Part shown: piece by piece, positions 24,130-32,086 of the stretch
How positions within the stretch are numbered: the first letter of the stretch is position 1
Layout: each line of letters opens with the position of its first letter
Assembly: GCA_018240785.1 (NCBI GenBank)
Contig: JAFEFC010000025.1
Location: forward strand, 1-46,765
Direction of reading: 5' to 3'
Length of the DNA stretch: 46,765 bases
From: Pseudomonadota bacterium
Lineage (GTDB): Bacteria; Pseudomonadota; Gammaproteobacteria; Burkholderiales; Rhodocyclaceae
Translations under genes and position numbers: made by a program
Notes under the pieces: generated by a model
The model's input: the letters and a program-made list of their open reading frames with translations, nothing else
Databases searched by the model: none
Told to the model about the DNA's origin: nothing

Positions 24130-24468
24130 TCAGGGCTTCCCGACGAGGGCGATGATCTTGGCGCGCACTTCCGCCAGTTCCGCAGCGCTCACCGCACCCT
24201 TGCGCCGGGCCTGGCGCGCCCGCCAGTCCAGGCTCTTGACCTGATCGGCCAGCACGGCGCTTTCCGTCCTGCCCGCAATCCGCACCTCGAAGGGGTAGCC
24301 CTTGATCTGCGTGGTCATCGGGCAACAGAGCATCAGCCCCGTCTTGCCGTTGTAGCTGGCAGGGCTCAATACCAGTGCCGGGCGGTGGCCCGCCTGTTCG
24401 TGACCGGCTTGGGGATCGAACTGCAACCAGACGATGTCGCCGGCATTGGGGACGGCGCCGGGCGGCAT
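24130..24468 (-). CDS. MazF/PemK-family toxin (endoribonuclease)
   Basis: A 112-residue CcdB/PemK-fold protein, predicted to cleave mRNA when freed from its antitoxin. Seen: AGDIVWLQFDPQAGHEQAGHRPALVLSPASYN, read across its parts, with the basic HRPALVL strand, then LMLCCPMTTQIKGYPFEV and SAVLADQVKSLDWRARQA, all MazF landmarks. The ATG at 24468 overlaps the antitoxin stop by one base; a GTG at 24471 is an alternative. The pair lies between paaY and the cupin, flanked by direct repeats. Confidence 0.93.
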   Translation of the reverse strand: MPPGAVPNAGDIVWLQFDPQAGHEQAGHRPALVLSPASYNGKTGLMLCCPMTTQIKGYPFEVRIAGRTESAVLADQVKSLDWRARQARRKGAVSAAELAEVRAKIIALVGKP

Positions 24469-24710
24469 CACCAGGCCTCGTTGCCGACCGCCGGTCCGGT
24501 GCCGACTTCGGCATGCAGGTTGTCGGGCGTGATCTCCGCCAGCAAGGCATCGAGGTCGTAGGCCTTGTGCGCCAGGGGCTCGATGATGATGCGGCCGTCT
24601 TCCTCACGCACATCCACCGGGTCGTCAAGCTTCAGGTGCGCGGCCTCCATGATGGCGGCGGGAATGCGAATGGAGGCGCTGTTGCCCCACTTCTTCACGG
24701 TCAGTTGCAT
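24468..24710 (-). CDS. MazE-family antitoxin (SpoVT/AbrB-like)
   Basis: An 80-residue AbrB-type antitoxin: N-terminal swapped-hairpin DNA-binding domain MQLTVKKWGNSASIRIPAAI followed by MEAAHLKLDDPVDVREEDGR, and a disordered C-terminus (YDLDALLAEITPDNLHAE) that would mask MazF. The ATG at 24710 matches family starts. It overlaps mazF, the standard antitoxin-first order. GATAC/GTATC repeats over the predicted promoter suggest autoregulation. Confidence 0.92.
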   Translation of the reverse strand: MQLTVKKWGNSASIRIPAAIMEAAHLKLDDPVDVREEDGRIIIEPLAHKAYDLDALLAEITPDNLHAEVGTGPAVGNEAW

Positions 24711-24725
24711 GCTGCTCACTCCGGT

Positions 24726-24783
24726 GTATCTACATTGGCGATACAGTATCAGCACCGCACGGCTGTTTCAACATTGTTGATAC
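24726..24783 (-). promoter_or_regulatory. mazEF promoter and repeated GATAC/GTATC operator
   Basis: On the minus strand TTGAAA (24771-24766), 17 bp, TACTGT (24748-24743). The palindrome GATACAGTATC (24740-24750) covers the -10; further GTATC at 24726-24730 and GATAC at 24779-24783 flank it. The array of half sites fits an AbrB-type antitoxin operator. Confidence 0.55.
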
Positions 24784-24827
24784 GATCGTCGCTGGAGCGA
24801 TGCAGCAGGGCAGGGCAATCGTGAGCC

Positions 24828-24859
24828 TGCCGCGCTCGCTCAAGCCTTGGCTTCCTTCT
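24828..24859. repeat. 32-bp direct repeat flanking the mazEF module, copy 2
   Basis: Includes the last codons and stop of paaY (minus strand). 30 of 32 bases match 24082-24113. The two copies bracket about 0.7 kb containing mazEF and its promoter. Confidence 0.8.
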
Positions 24860-25451
24860 TCGCCTCCACCAGCGGCACCACGCCGGGGAACTCGAAGCGC
24901 TTGCGGCCCGGCTCCATCTCGGTGAGCGGCTCGCACGGCTTCAGCGTGGCCAGGCAGCGCTCGGTCAGTTCCTGGTAGGTGCGGGTGCCGTCGCCCTTCC
25001 ACGCCACTTCCTGCTCGGAGAGGTCGCGCACCACCTTCGCCGGCATGCCGGCGACCAGCTTGCGCGGCGGAATCTCCATGCCGGCCTTGACGAAGGCGCA
25101 GGCGGCGACGATGGATTCATCGCCCACCACCGCGTTGTCCATGATCACCGCGTTCATGCCCACCAGCGCATTGCGACCGATGCGGCAGCCGTGCAGCACC
25201 GCGCCGTGGCCGACGTGGCCATCGACGCCGATCACCGTGTCGGTGCCGGGAAAGCCGTGCATCACGCAGGTGTCCTGGATGTTGCTGCCTTCCTCCATCA
25301 CGATGCGGCCGAAGTCGCCGCGCAGCGAGGCCAGCGGCGCCACATAGCAGCGCGGCCCGACGATCACGTCGCCGATCAGCACGGCGTCGGGGTGGACGAA
25401 GGCAGTGGGATGGATGACGGGCTTCAGGCCGTCGATTTCATAGCAGGGCAT
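24840..25451 (-). CDS. paaY: PaaY-like hexapeptide-repeat thioesterase (gamma-carbonic anhydrase fold)
   Basis: A 203-residue left-handed beta-helix protein. [79 protein letters not shown] (metal-binding His residues) and the C-terminal [23 protein letters not shown]...[12 protein letters not shown] match E. coli PaaY closely. PaaY hydrolyses ring-cleaved or hydroxylated CoA esters formed from phenylacetate. It lies about 5.5 kb from paaE, outside the operon. The ATG at 25451 follows a GGGAGG-like ribosome site. PaaY rather than a generic gamma-carbonic anhydrase is favoured by the C-terminal tail. Confidence 0.88.
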   Translation of the reverse strand: MPCYEIDGLKPVIHPTAFVHPDAVLIGDVIVGPRCYVAPLASLRGDFGRIVMEEGSNIQDTCVMHGFPGTDTVIGVDGHVGHGAVLHGCRIGRNALVGMNAVIMDNAVVGDESIVAACAFVKAGMEIPPRKLVAGMPAKVVRDLSEQEVAWKGDGTRTYQELTERCLATLKPCEPLTEMEPGRKRFEFPGVVPLVEAKKEAKA

Positions 25452-25618
25452 GGGGAGGGTCCTTGGGCGGGGGCGCGCCAGACATGGCGGCGATCGACCT
25501 CGATTTTGCCATGCAGACATCGCCATCGTGGCCATCATGGCTCCACCCCAGCCTCACCGTCCTCACCGACAGGTCTTGCAGGCTGCCCCGCCCTCTGGAA
25601 CGGCGCGACCTACAGCTT

Positions 25619-25659
25619 GTTTTCCTGTTACTCTGTAAATCGTACAGAAACAGGAAAAC
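25619..25659 (+). promoter_or_regulatory. Hairpin sequestering the ribosome binding site of the NTase gene
   Basis: Arms GTTTTCCTGTT (25619-25629) and AACAGGAAAAC (25649-25659) are perfectly complementary, with inner TCTGT/ACAGA extending the stem across a 2-base bulge and a 7-base loop. The AGGAAA Shine-Dalgarno is within the 3' arm, 3-10 bases before the ATG at 25663. It could act as an RNA switch or, as DNA, an operator. Confidence 0.65.
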
Positions 25660-25662
25660 TTC

Positions 25663-26691
25663 ATGCAGCCTCTCGATCACCAGCAGCAGTTGTTCATGGT
25701 CGAGTCGGACCAGCTTTATCGTGCATGGATCGACGCGCTTCATCACGCCCGCAGTTATCGCTATGGAATGCGCTGGATGTCATCGAAGGGGCGCCAGTAT
25801 CTCGTGCGACTGCAGGATGCGCGCGGAAACGGCAAGTCGCTCGGCCCGCGCAATGCGGAAACCGAAGCGATCTTTTCCGCGTTCACCGAGGGCAAGGCGC
25901 GTGCGAAGGCTCGCCTGCAAGCCCTGGCCGAGCGCGTGAAGAGCCAGACTCGCCTCAACCGTGCGCTGCGCATGGGGCGGCTACCCAACATCGTCGGCGA
26001 CATCCTGCTCGGTCTGGCTGCGGCACGCATGGAGCATGATTTCTGCGTGATCGGGACACACGCGATCCACGCCTACGAGGCGATGGCAGGCGTGCATTGC
26101 CGGATGGAACTGCTGGCCTCGGGCGACGTGGATCTCCTTTACGATCCGCGTCGCCATCTGTCGATCGTGACGCAGAAGCTCGACCATGAAGGGCTGCTCG
26201 GGCTGCTTCGAAAAGCGGATCCAAGCTTTGTGCCTTCGAGCGACGCGCCTTTCCGGGCGGTCAATGACAAGGGCTTCATGGTCGATCTCGTGATCCCGGC
26301 GCGCGACATGCGTGACGCAATCGACGTGACCTTTGGCCAGGACGATCTTGTCGCGGTCGAGCTGCCCAACCTGCATTGGCTGGTGAATGCGCCCAAGCAC
26401 GATGTCGTCGCGATCGCATCCGACGGTCGTCCAGTCATGATGCGGGTACCCGATCCGCGCGCATTTGCCCTGCACAAGGCCTGGCTCTCCACACGGCAGG
26501 ATCGGGAGCCGGTAAAGAAGGGGCGCGACCGGGCACAGGCAGTGCTCGTTGCTCAGATCGTTCTGGCCCATCTGCCGACGTTCGAGTTCGACCCCGCGCA
26601 GTTGCGCTACTTCAGCGCCGAGATGTTGCAGCAGGCTCGCCGCACATTGGCTGGGGACGATGGAATCCGGCTGCCCGGGATCGATTTCTGA
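25663..26691 (+). CDS. GSU2403-family nucleotidyltransferase-fold protein
   Basis: A 342-residue protein. The N-terminal part (about 1-100) has YRYGMRWMSSKGRQYLVRLQ and SLGPRNAETEAIFSAFTEGKARAKARL, and the middle has the nucleotidyltransferase core FCVIGTHAIHAYEAMAGVHC ... SGDVDLLYDPRRHLS (DxD metal site), followed by a C-terminal helical region. This matches the GSU2403 family (NTP_transf_8). Biochemical function is unknown; AbiEii-like defence or toxin-type roles have been considered for related folds. Base composition looks less GC-rich than neighbours, and the gene sits beside toxin-antitoxin pieces, suggesting acquired DNA. Its ribosome site is inside a hairpin. Confidence 0.82.
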   Translation: MQPLDHQQQLFMVESDQLYRAWIDALHHARSYRYGMRWMSSKGRQYLVRLQDARGNGKSLGPRNAETEAIFSAFTEGKARAKARLQALAERVKSQTRLNRALRMGRLPNIVGDILLGLAAARMEHDFCVIGTHAIHAYEAMAGVHCRMELLASGDVDLLYDPRRHLSIVTQKLDHEGLLGLLRKADPSFVPSSDAPFRAVNDKGFMVDLVIPARDMRDAIDVTFGQDDLVAVELPNLHWLVNAPKHDVVAIASDGRPVMMRVPDPRAFALHKAWLSTRQDREPVKKGRDRAQAVLVAQIVLAHLPTFEFDPAQLRYFSAEMLQQARRTLAGDDGIRLPGIDF

Positions 26692-26860
26692 GGATGCATC
26701 AGCCCGATCGATTCGGCACAGCAGCCTGTTTTCTCGCCTGCTGGAGCAGGCGCATGCCGGGCAGGAGATCATCGTCGCCAAGACTGGCAGGCTCTATGCG
26801 CGGCTTGCACCCCACGCCCAGGCTCTTCAGCGGGTTCGGGAGGGCTGCCAAGGGTGTTAA
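26660..26860 (+). pseudogene. Phd/YefM-type antitoxin remnant
   Basis: The frame overlapping the end of the NTase gene encodes SLFSRLLEQAHAGQEIIVAK followed by TGRLYARLAPHAQALQ, which closely resembles the core of prevent-host-death antitoxins (LSRLLExVxAGEEIxIAKxGxPVARLxP). The usual N-terminal MxxVNxxEAK is missing, and the only upstream ATG (26660) lies inside the NTase gene. No PIN-domain toxin follows. Read as a decayed fragment; a functional short variant cannot be excluded. Confidence 0.5.
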
Positions 26861-26926
26861 TGTGGCGGCCCCACCCGGCCCCGGGCATCAGCCCGCGGGC
26901 TGTCCGTCATCGAGCGAACTCAGGTC

Positions 26927-27274
26927 ATGAATCAGACACCCAGAACGAACAGGTACTACGCCGCCATGGTCATCGCGAAGGCCAACGATCTTGCCGAATT
27001 CCGCGAGAAGTTCCAGCAGGATCAGGACTTCGCCGAAGTGGAGCAGCGGATCCGGGAGCAGGGGACGTACCAGTTCATCATCGGCGGCCAGGACGATCGC
27101 TTCGGCGTGATCGTCGCGCTGCCGGATCACACCTTCGCCGCCTGCGGTGCGATGAACAGTTGGGTCTGCGACTCGTACGAGGAGGCAAAGGAACTCGCTG
27201 AACGGCTTTCGCGCCCGGACGAAACGTCGGAAGGCCACGAAGTGCTGGTGATGAGCTTCACGCCCGAGGCGTGA
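26927..27274 (+). CDS. Hypothetical protein, 115 aa
   Basis: I do not recognise this family. It is a soluble, acidic protein (MNQTPRTNRYYAAMVIAKAN...) with alternating strand and helix segments: FREKFQQDQDFAEVEQRIREQGTYQFIIGGQDD, read across its parts, then RFGVIVALPDHTFAACGAMNSW and a helix SYEEAKELAERLSR. It has no signal peptide or membrane helix. It is flanked by the Phd remnant and the isochorismatase-family gene. Coding is supported by GC-rich third positions and clean ends; the start could also be the Met at residue 14. Confidence 0.65.
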   Translation: MNQTPRTNRYYAAMVIAKANDLAEFREKFQQDQDFAEVEQRIREQGTYQFIIGGQDDRFGVIVALPDHTFAACGAMNSWVCDSYEEAKELAERLSRPDETSEGHEVLVMSFTPEA

Positions 27275-27410
27275 CGGCCGCCTGCGGGACAGGCCGTGGT
27301 CTGACGCCGGTTTGCCGTCTTTCCCGGCTTCCCGCCGGATGACATATACGCCGCAACCCATCGCTCCTATCCTGCCAAGCTCGCTTCCCCACACCCACAG
27401 GAGACCCCCG

Positions 27411-28013
27411 ATGAGCACTGCCTCCACCACCCTGCGCCAGATCGCCGGCCTGCCGACCGCGCCCGCGCGCCTGTCCGAATCGGCTCTCGTCATCGTCGAT
27501 GCCCAGAACACCTACCGGGGCGGCGTGATGCAGCTCGTCGGCGTCGAGCCTGCGCTGGACGAGTGCGCCCGCCTGCTGGCACGGGCGCGGGCGCTGAAGA
27601 CCCCGGTGATCCACATCCAGCATGACTCGGGTCCCGGTTCGCCTTACGACGTGCGCGCCGAGATCGGCGCCATCGCTGACAAGCTTGCACCGCAGGCCGG
27701 CGAGCCGGTGGTGATCAAGAACTATCCCAATTCCTTCATCGGCACCGACCTGGATGCGCGGCTGAAGGCCCAGGGCGTCAAAAACCTGGTGGTCGTGGGC
27801 TTCATGACCCACATGTGCATCAACTCCACCGCGCGCGGCGCCTTCAACCTTGGCTATGCGGTGACGGTGCCTGCAGCCGCCACGGCCACCCGCGCGCTGC
27901 CCGCGCCCGATGGCGGCGTGGTGGGCGCGGAGGCATTGCAGGCTGCCGCGCTCGCGGCGCTGGGCGACCTCTTTGCGGTCGTCGTGCGGGACGCGAGCGA
28001 AATTCCCGACTAA
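27411..28013 (+). CDS. Isochorismatase-family cysteine hydrolase
   Basis: A 200-residue alpha/beta hydrolase of the isochorismatase-like superfamily with triad D30 (VIVDAQNTY), K103 (VVIKNYPNSF) and C136 (GFMTHMCINSTARGAF). Members hydrolyse amides such as nicotinamide, ureidoacrylate or N-carbamoyl compounds; the substrate here is unknown. The ATG at 27411 follows CAGGAG; an upstream frame from 27312 is unsupported. Convergent with the acetyltransferase gene across a strong hairpin. Confidence 0.9.
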   Translation: MSTASTTLRQIAGLPTAPARLSESALVIVDAQNTYRGGVMQLVGVEPALDECARLLARARALKTPVIHIQHDSGPGSPYDVRAEIGAIADKLAPQAGEPVVIKNYPNSFIGTDLDARLKAQGVKNLVVVGFMTHMCINSTARGAFNLGYAVTVPAAATATRALPAPDGGVVGAEALQAAALAALGDLFAVVVRDASEIPD

Positions 28014-28019
28014 GCCATC

Positions 28020-28059
28020 GAGGGGCCCGATTGCGGGCGCTCCGCCGCACGGGCCCCTC
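28020..28059. terminator. Hairpin between convergent genes
   Basis: A perfect 10-bp stem GAGGGGCCCG / CGGGCCCCTC with a 20-base loop that can pair further (TGCGG/CCGCA). There is no T-run, so termination efficiency is uncertain. It overlaps the stop of the minus-strand gene. Confidence 0.5.
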
Positions 28060-30730
28060 ACCCGTGCAGCGCCTTCACCACCCGCCTGAGCGTGTTTTCC
28101 TCCGGATGCGGCTGCACCTCGAAGCCCAGGCCGTGCATCAGGCGCAGCATCTTGGGGTTGTTGCCGAGCACGTCGCCGACGATGTTGCGGTAGCCCTTGC
28201 TGCGGGCGCAGTCGATGAGGGCGCCCATCAGGCGGCGGCCGAGGCCGAAGCGTTGCCAGTCGTCGGACACGACCAGGGCGAATTCGACCGACTCGCCGTC
28301 GGGGGCCAGCGAATAGCGCGCGCTGCCGATCATCGTTTCGACGCCGTCGGTGCGGGTGGTGGCGAGCAGGGCCATCTCGCGGTCGTAGTCGATCTGGGTG
28401 AAGCGGTCGATCAGGCTGGGCGGCAGCTCCTCGAGCTGTTCCATGAAGCGGAAGTAGCGCGTCTCCGGGCTGAGCTTGTCGAAGAACGCCTGCACCAGCG
28501 CGCCGTCCTCGGGCCGCACCGGGCGCACGCGCACAATGCGGCCGTCGGCCATCTTCCATTCCTGGATCAGGTGGCCGGGGTAGGGGTGGATGGCCATGTG
28601 CGCGTAGCGGTCGCTGCCGGCGGGCAAGCCCTGGTCGATGACGAGGTGGGCGTCGGCGACGATGGCGCCGTCCTCGTCGGCGATCAGCGGGTCGATCACC
28701 AGCTCGCGCACCCAGGGTAGCTCGCATACCAGGTCGGACACCGCCACCAGCACCTGCTCCAGCGCTTCGCGGTCGATCCCCGGCACGCCGTCGGTGCCAG
28801 CGACCAGCGCTTCCACCTGCGGCGAATCGATCAGGTCTCGCGCCAGCACCGGGTTGAGCGGCGGCAGCGCGTAGGCGCGGTCGGCGGTGTGGCCGGCGGC
28901 CGCGCCGCCCGCGCCCAGGCTGATGACGGGGCCGAACACGGCGTCGCGGAACACGCCCAGGCGCAGCTCGCGGCCGTGCGGGCGGTGCAGGTAGGGCTCG
29001 AGCGACACGCCGGTGATGCGTGCGTCGGGGTGGCGGGTGCGCACCGTGCCGACGATGTCGTGGAAGGCACTCCACACCGATTCGGTGGCGCTGAGGTTGA
29101 GGCGCACGCCGCCGGCCTCGGACTTGTCGTGCAGGTCGGGCGAGTCGATCTTCATGACGACCGGAAAGCCGATCTGTTCGGCGACGAACAGCGCCTCGGT
29201 GACGTCGTGCGCCACCATGGTCTGCGTGACCGGCGCGCCGAAGCTGCGCAGCAGCGCCTTCGCCTCCATCGTCGACAGCACCGTGCGGCGCTGGTTGAGC
29301 AGCGCCTCCACCAGCATGCGTGCGCCGCCGGCGCCGCCGCGCCCGGCTTCGTCGGAGCGGCCGGCGGTCTGCAGCAGCAGCGCCTGGTTGCGGTGGAAGC
29401 GGGAGATGTTGTGGAAAAGCTCGACGGCGGCCTCCGGCGCGTGGAACACCGGGATGCCGGCCTGGTCGAGCAGCGTGCGTGCCTGCGCCACCTGGCCGCC
29501 GCCCATCCAGCAGCAGCAGATGCTCAGGCTCACCTGCCGGGCGACGTCGATGATGGCCTGGGCGATGTCCACCGGGTCGGTCAGCGCGTGCGGCGACAGG
29601 ATCACCAGCACGTTGCGGATCGACGCATCCTCGGCCAGGGCGAGGATGGCGTCGCGGTAGCGCTCGGGCGGCGCGTCGCCGCCGAGGTCGAGCGGATTGC
29701 CGACGCGGCCGCCGCCGACCTTGAGGCGCGCCAGCGCCGCCTGAGCCTGCGGTGACAGCGCCACCAGCGGCGTGCCGAGATCGCCGGCGCGGTCGGCGGC
29801 GATCGCGCCCGGGCCGGCGCCGTTGGTGACGATGGCGAGCTGCTCCACCCGCGGCCGGAAGCCGGTGGCCAGCGCGCGCGCGGCGAAGAACAACTGGCCG
29901 ACGTTCTGCACCCGCACCACGCCGGCGCGGCGCATTGCGGCATCGAACACCGCGTCGGCCAGCGATGCGTCGGCGACGCCGCCGGGCGCGCCGGACGGCT
30001 CATGGCGGCCGGTCTTGAGCAGGATGATGGGCTTGACGCGCGCCGCCGAGCGCAGCGCGCTCATGAAGTGGCGCGCGTTCCGGATGCGGTCGACATACAG
30101 CAGGATGTAGCGCGTGCGCGGATCATGCACCAGGAAATCCAGCGTCTCGCCGAAGTCGACGTCCAGCGCGGTGCTGAGCGCGATCACCGACGAGAAGCCG
30201 ATGTGGTGCGTCGCTGCCCAGTCCAGCACCACCGAGCACATCGCGCCCGACTGCGACACCAGCGCGAGGTCGCCGCTGGCCACCGCGATGCGGGTGAGCG
30301 CCGCGTTGAGCCCGTCGGCCGGCCGCAGGATGCCGAGGCTGCCCGGCCCCAGCAGGCGCAGGCCGGCGGCGCGCGCCGTCTCCAGCATGCGCCGTTCCAG
30401 CGCGCTGTCGGTCGGCCCCAGCGCGGTGACGATCACCGCGTTGCGCACGCCGGCGCGGCCGCACTGCTCGACCACCGCGTGCAGCGTGCGCGCCGGCGTG
30501 GCGATGATGGCGAGGTCGATGCGCCGGCCGATGTCTTCCACCGAGCGCACGCAGGGATGGCCGAGCACCGTTTCCCGCTTCGGGTTCACCGCGTGGAGCT
30601 GGCCGCGGTAGCCCGCGTCGATCAGGTTCTTGAAGATGAGATGGCCGACCGAGCGCGCTTCCTCGGATGCGCCGATCACCGCGACGGAGGCGGGCTGGAA
30701 CAGGGCGTTCAGGTAGTGTTCGTTGCGCAT
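28058..30730 (-). CDS. Pat-type protein acetyltransferase (acyl-CoA synthetase fold fused to GNAT)
   Basis: An 890-residue fusion. The first part is an ADP-forming acyl-CoA synthetase fold: CoA-binding Rossmann domain (ALFQPASVAVIGASEEARSVG), ligase domain and ATP-grasp domain (about 480-700). The C-terminal about 150 residues form a GNAT domain (VRPVRPEDGALVQAFFDKL ... RFGLGRRLMGALIDCARSKG). The phosphohistidine motif SHTG of active ADP-forming synthetases is absent (the region reads GVADASLADAVFDAAMRRAG), as in Salmonella Pat, so lysine acetylation of AMP-forming acyl-CoA ligases is the likely activity. I chose ATG 30730 (MRNEHYLNALFQP); 30790 is an alternative. Downstream of, and in the same direction as, the paa operon but beyond its terminator. 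Confidence 0.9.
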   Translation of the reverse strand: MRNEHYLNALFQPASVAVIGASEEARSVGHLIFKNLIDAGYRGQLHAVNPKRETVLGHPCVRSVEDIGRRIDLAIIATPARTLHAVVEQCGRAGVRNAVIVTALGPTDSALERRMLETARAAGLRLLGPGSLGILRPADGLNAALTRIAVASGDLALVSQSGAMCSVVLDWAATHHIGFSSVIALSTALDVDFGETLDFLVHDPRTRYILLYVDRIRNARHFMSALRSAARVKPIILLKTGRHEPSGAPGGVADASLADAVFDAAMRRAGVVRVQNVGQLFFAARALATGFRPRVEQLAIVTNGAGPGAIAADRAGDLGTPLVALSPQAQAALARLKVGGGRVGNPLDLGGDAPPERYRDAILALAEDASIRNVLVILSPHALTDPVDIAQAIIDVARQVSLSICCCWMGGGQVAQARTLLDQAGIPVFHAPEAAVELFHNISRFHRNQALLLQTAGRSDEAGRGGAGGARMLVEALLNQRRTVLSTMEAKALLRSFGAPVTQTMVAHDVTEALFVAEQIGFPVVMKIDSPDLHDKSEAGGVRLNLSATESVWSAFHDIVGTVRTRHPDARITGVSLEPYLHRPHGRELRLGVFRDAVFGPVISLGAGGAAAGHTADRAYALPPLNPVLARDLIDSPQVEALVAGTDGVPGIDREALEQVLVAVSDLVCELPWVRELVIDPLIADEDGAIVADAHLVIDQGLPAGSDRYAHMAIHPYPGHLIQEWKMADGRIVRVRPVRPEDGALVQAFFDKLSPETRYFRFMEQLEELPPSLIDRFTQIDYDREMALLATTRTDGVETMIGSARYSLAPDGESVEFALVVSDDWQRFGLGRRLMGALIDCARSKGYRNIVGDVLGNNPKMLRLMHGLGFEVQPHPEENTLRRVVKALHG

Positions 30731-30833
30731 GGCGGGCAGGGGCGGTCGCTGGGATCGTGCAAGTCTATGCACCGGCGCGGGGGCGGTCATTGACCTGCAT
30801 CAGCGGGGCACGCGCAGATCGGCACGGCACGGG

Positions 30834-30889
30834 TCGCGGTCAAGCCCGCTCCTACACGGCGTTGGGGGCAGGAGCGGGCTCGACCGCGA
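30834..30889. repeat. REP-like palindromic repeat, copy 2
   Basis: TCGCGGTCAAGCCCGCTCCTACA (30834-30856, 23 bases, written here as one element of the family at 3316-3378) faces GGAGCGGGCTCGACCGCGA (30871-30889). It lies between the paa operon terminator and the Pat gene. Confidence 0.78.
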
Positions 30890-30899
30890 CTCATAGACG

Positions 30900-30928
30900 A
30901 AAAAACGCGGCCGACAAGTCGACCGCGT
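30900..30928 (-). terminator. Intrinsic terminator of the paa operon
   Basis: On the minus strand an 11-bp stem (ACGCGGTCGAC / GTCGGCCGCGT, one G-U pair) with a 2-base loop is followed by six T. It lies about 40 bases beyond the paaE stop. Confidence 0.88.
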
Positions 30929-30969
30929 CCCGTATTGCGAGGATGTACCCGCCTTGCGGCGAGCGCGCC

Positions 30970-32067
30970 TCAGCGCTCGTCGAAGCTCACCTTCAGGTGC
31001 TTGGTGGTGCACCGCGCCTGGCAGCTCAGCACGAAGCCCTGCGCCACTTCGGCCGCTTCGAGGGTGAAGTTCTTGTCCATCACCACTTCGCCGTCCAGCA
31101 CCTTGGCGCGGCAGGTGCAGCACACGCCGGCCTTGCACGAGAAGGGCAGGTCGAGGCCGGCGTTGAGCGCGGCGTCGAGCACGTGCTCGTCGGCGCCGAT
31201 GGCGATCTCGTGCTCCTTGCCGTCGAGCACCAGCGTCATCGTGATGTCCTTGGCCGCGGTGGCCACCGCCTCGGCGGTGCTGGAGGCACCGACCGGCTTG
31301 GCGCCAGGCGCCAGGGTGGCGGTGAAGCGCTCGGTGCGGATGCGGTCGGCGGGCACGCCGGCTTCCACCAGGGCGGTTTCGGTGGCGGTGATCATCTCAT
31401 CCGGGCCGCAGATGAAGACTTCGTCCATGCTGCCCACCGGCAGCAGGGCAGCGATGATCTCGCGCACCTTGCCGCCGTCGATGCGGCCTTGCAGCAGGTC
31501 CACTTCCTGCGCCTGGCGCGACAGCACGTGGATCATCGTCAGGCGGTCGCGGTAGCGGTCCTTCAGATCCTGCAGGTCCTCGTTGAACATCACCGTGGAC
31601 ATGCGGCGGTTGCCGTAGATCAGCGTGAACTTCGACTCGGGCTGCTCTTCCAGCGTGCTTGCGGCGATCGACAGGATGGGCGTGATACCCGAACCGGCGG
31701 CGAAGCCCACGCGGTGGATGGCGCGCTTCTTCTTGACCACGAAGCGGCCGTCGGGTGGCATCACCTGGATGGTGTCGCCGGCCTTGATCGAGCGCGCGGC
31801 CCAGTTGGAGAACAGGCCGCCTTCCACCGGGCGGATGCCGATCTCGAGCTCGCCATCCTTCGCCAGGCGGCTGCGCGGGCTGCTGATCGAGTAGTTGCGG
31901 CGCACGTCCTGGCCGTCGATGGTCGCGCGCAGGGTGAGGAACTGGCCCGGCTCGAAGGCGAAGCGCTCCTTCTCCGACGCGGGGATGTCGAAGGTGATCG
32001 CCACCGCGCCGGCCGCTTCCGGGCTCACGCGCTTGACGGAGAGTTCTTGAAAACGGGGTGCTGACAT
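30970..32067 (-). CDS. paaE: Phenylacetyl-CoA epoxidase reductase subunit PaaE
   Basis: A 365-residue FAD/NAD(P)H reductase with a C-terminal plant-type [2Fe-2S] ferredoxin domain that feeds electrons to PaaABC(D). Seen: FAD-binding RRNYSISSP, NAD-binding FAAGSGITPILSI, and the cluster ligands CKAGVCCTCRAKV (C-x4-C-x2-C) plus a later Cys in FVLSCQARC. Last gene of the operon, 20 bases after paaD, followed by an intrinsic terminator. Confidence 0.97.
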   Translation of the reverse strand: MSAPRFQELSVKRVSPEAAGAVAITFDIPASEKERFAFEPGQFLTLRATIDGQDVRRNYSISSPRSRLAKDGELEIGIRPVEGGLFSNWAARSIKAGDTIQVMPPDGRFVVKKKRAIHRVGFAAGSGITPILSIAASTLEEQPESKFTLIYGNRRMSTVMFNEDLQDLKDRYRDRLTMIHVLSRQAQEVDLLQGRIDGGKVREIIAALLPVGSMDEVFICGPDEMITATETALVEAGVPADRIRTERFTATLAPGAKPVGASSTAEAVATAAKDITMTLVLDGKEHEIAIGADEHVLDAALNAGLDLPFSCKAGVCCTCRAKVLDGEVVMDKNFTLEAAEVAQGFVLSCQARCTTKHLKVSFDER

Positions 32068-32086
32068 GTCGTTTTGGCTCCGGCCC

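Noticed and set aside
24130-24628. Upstream extension of the cupin frame through mazF (290 codons)
   Set aside because: The extension is out of frame with mazF, arginine/proline-rich and lacks similarity; mazF explains the region.
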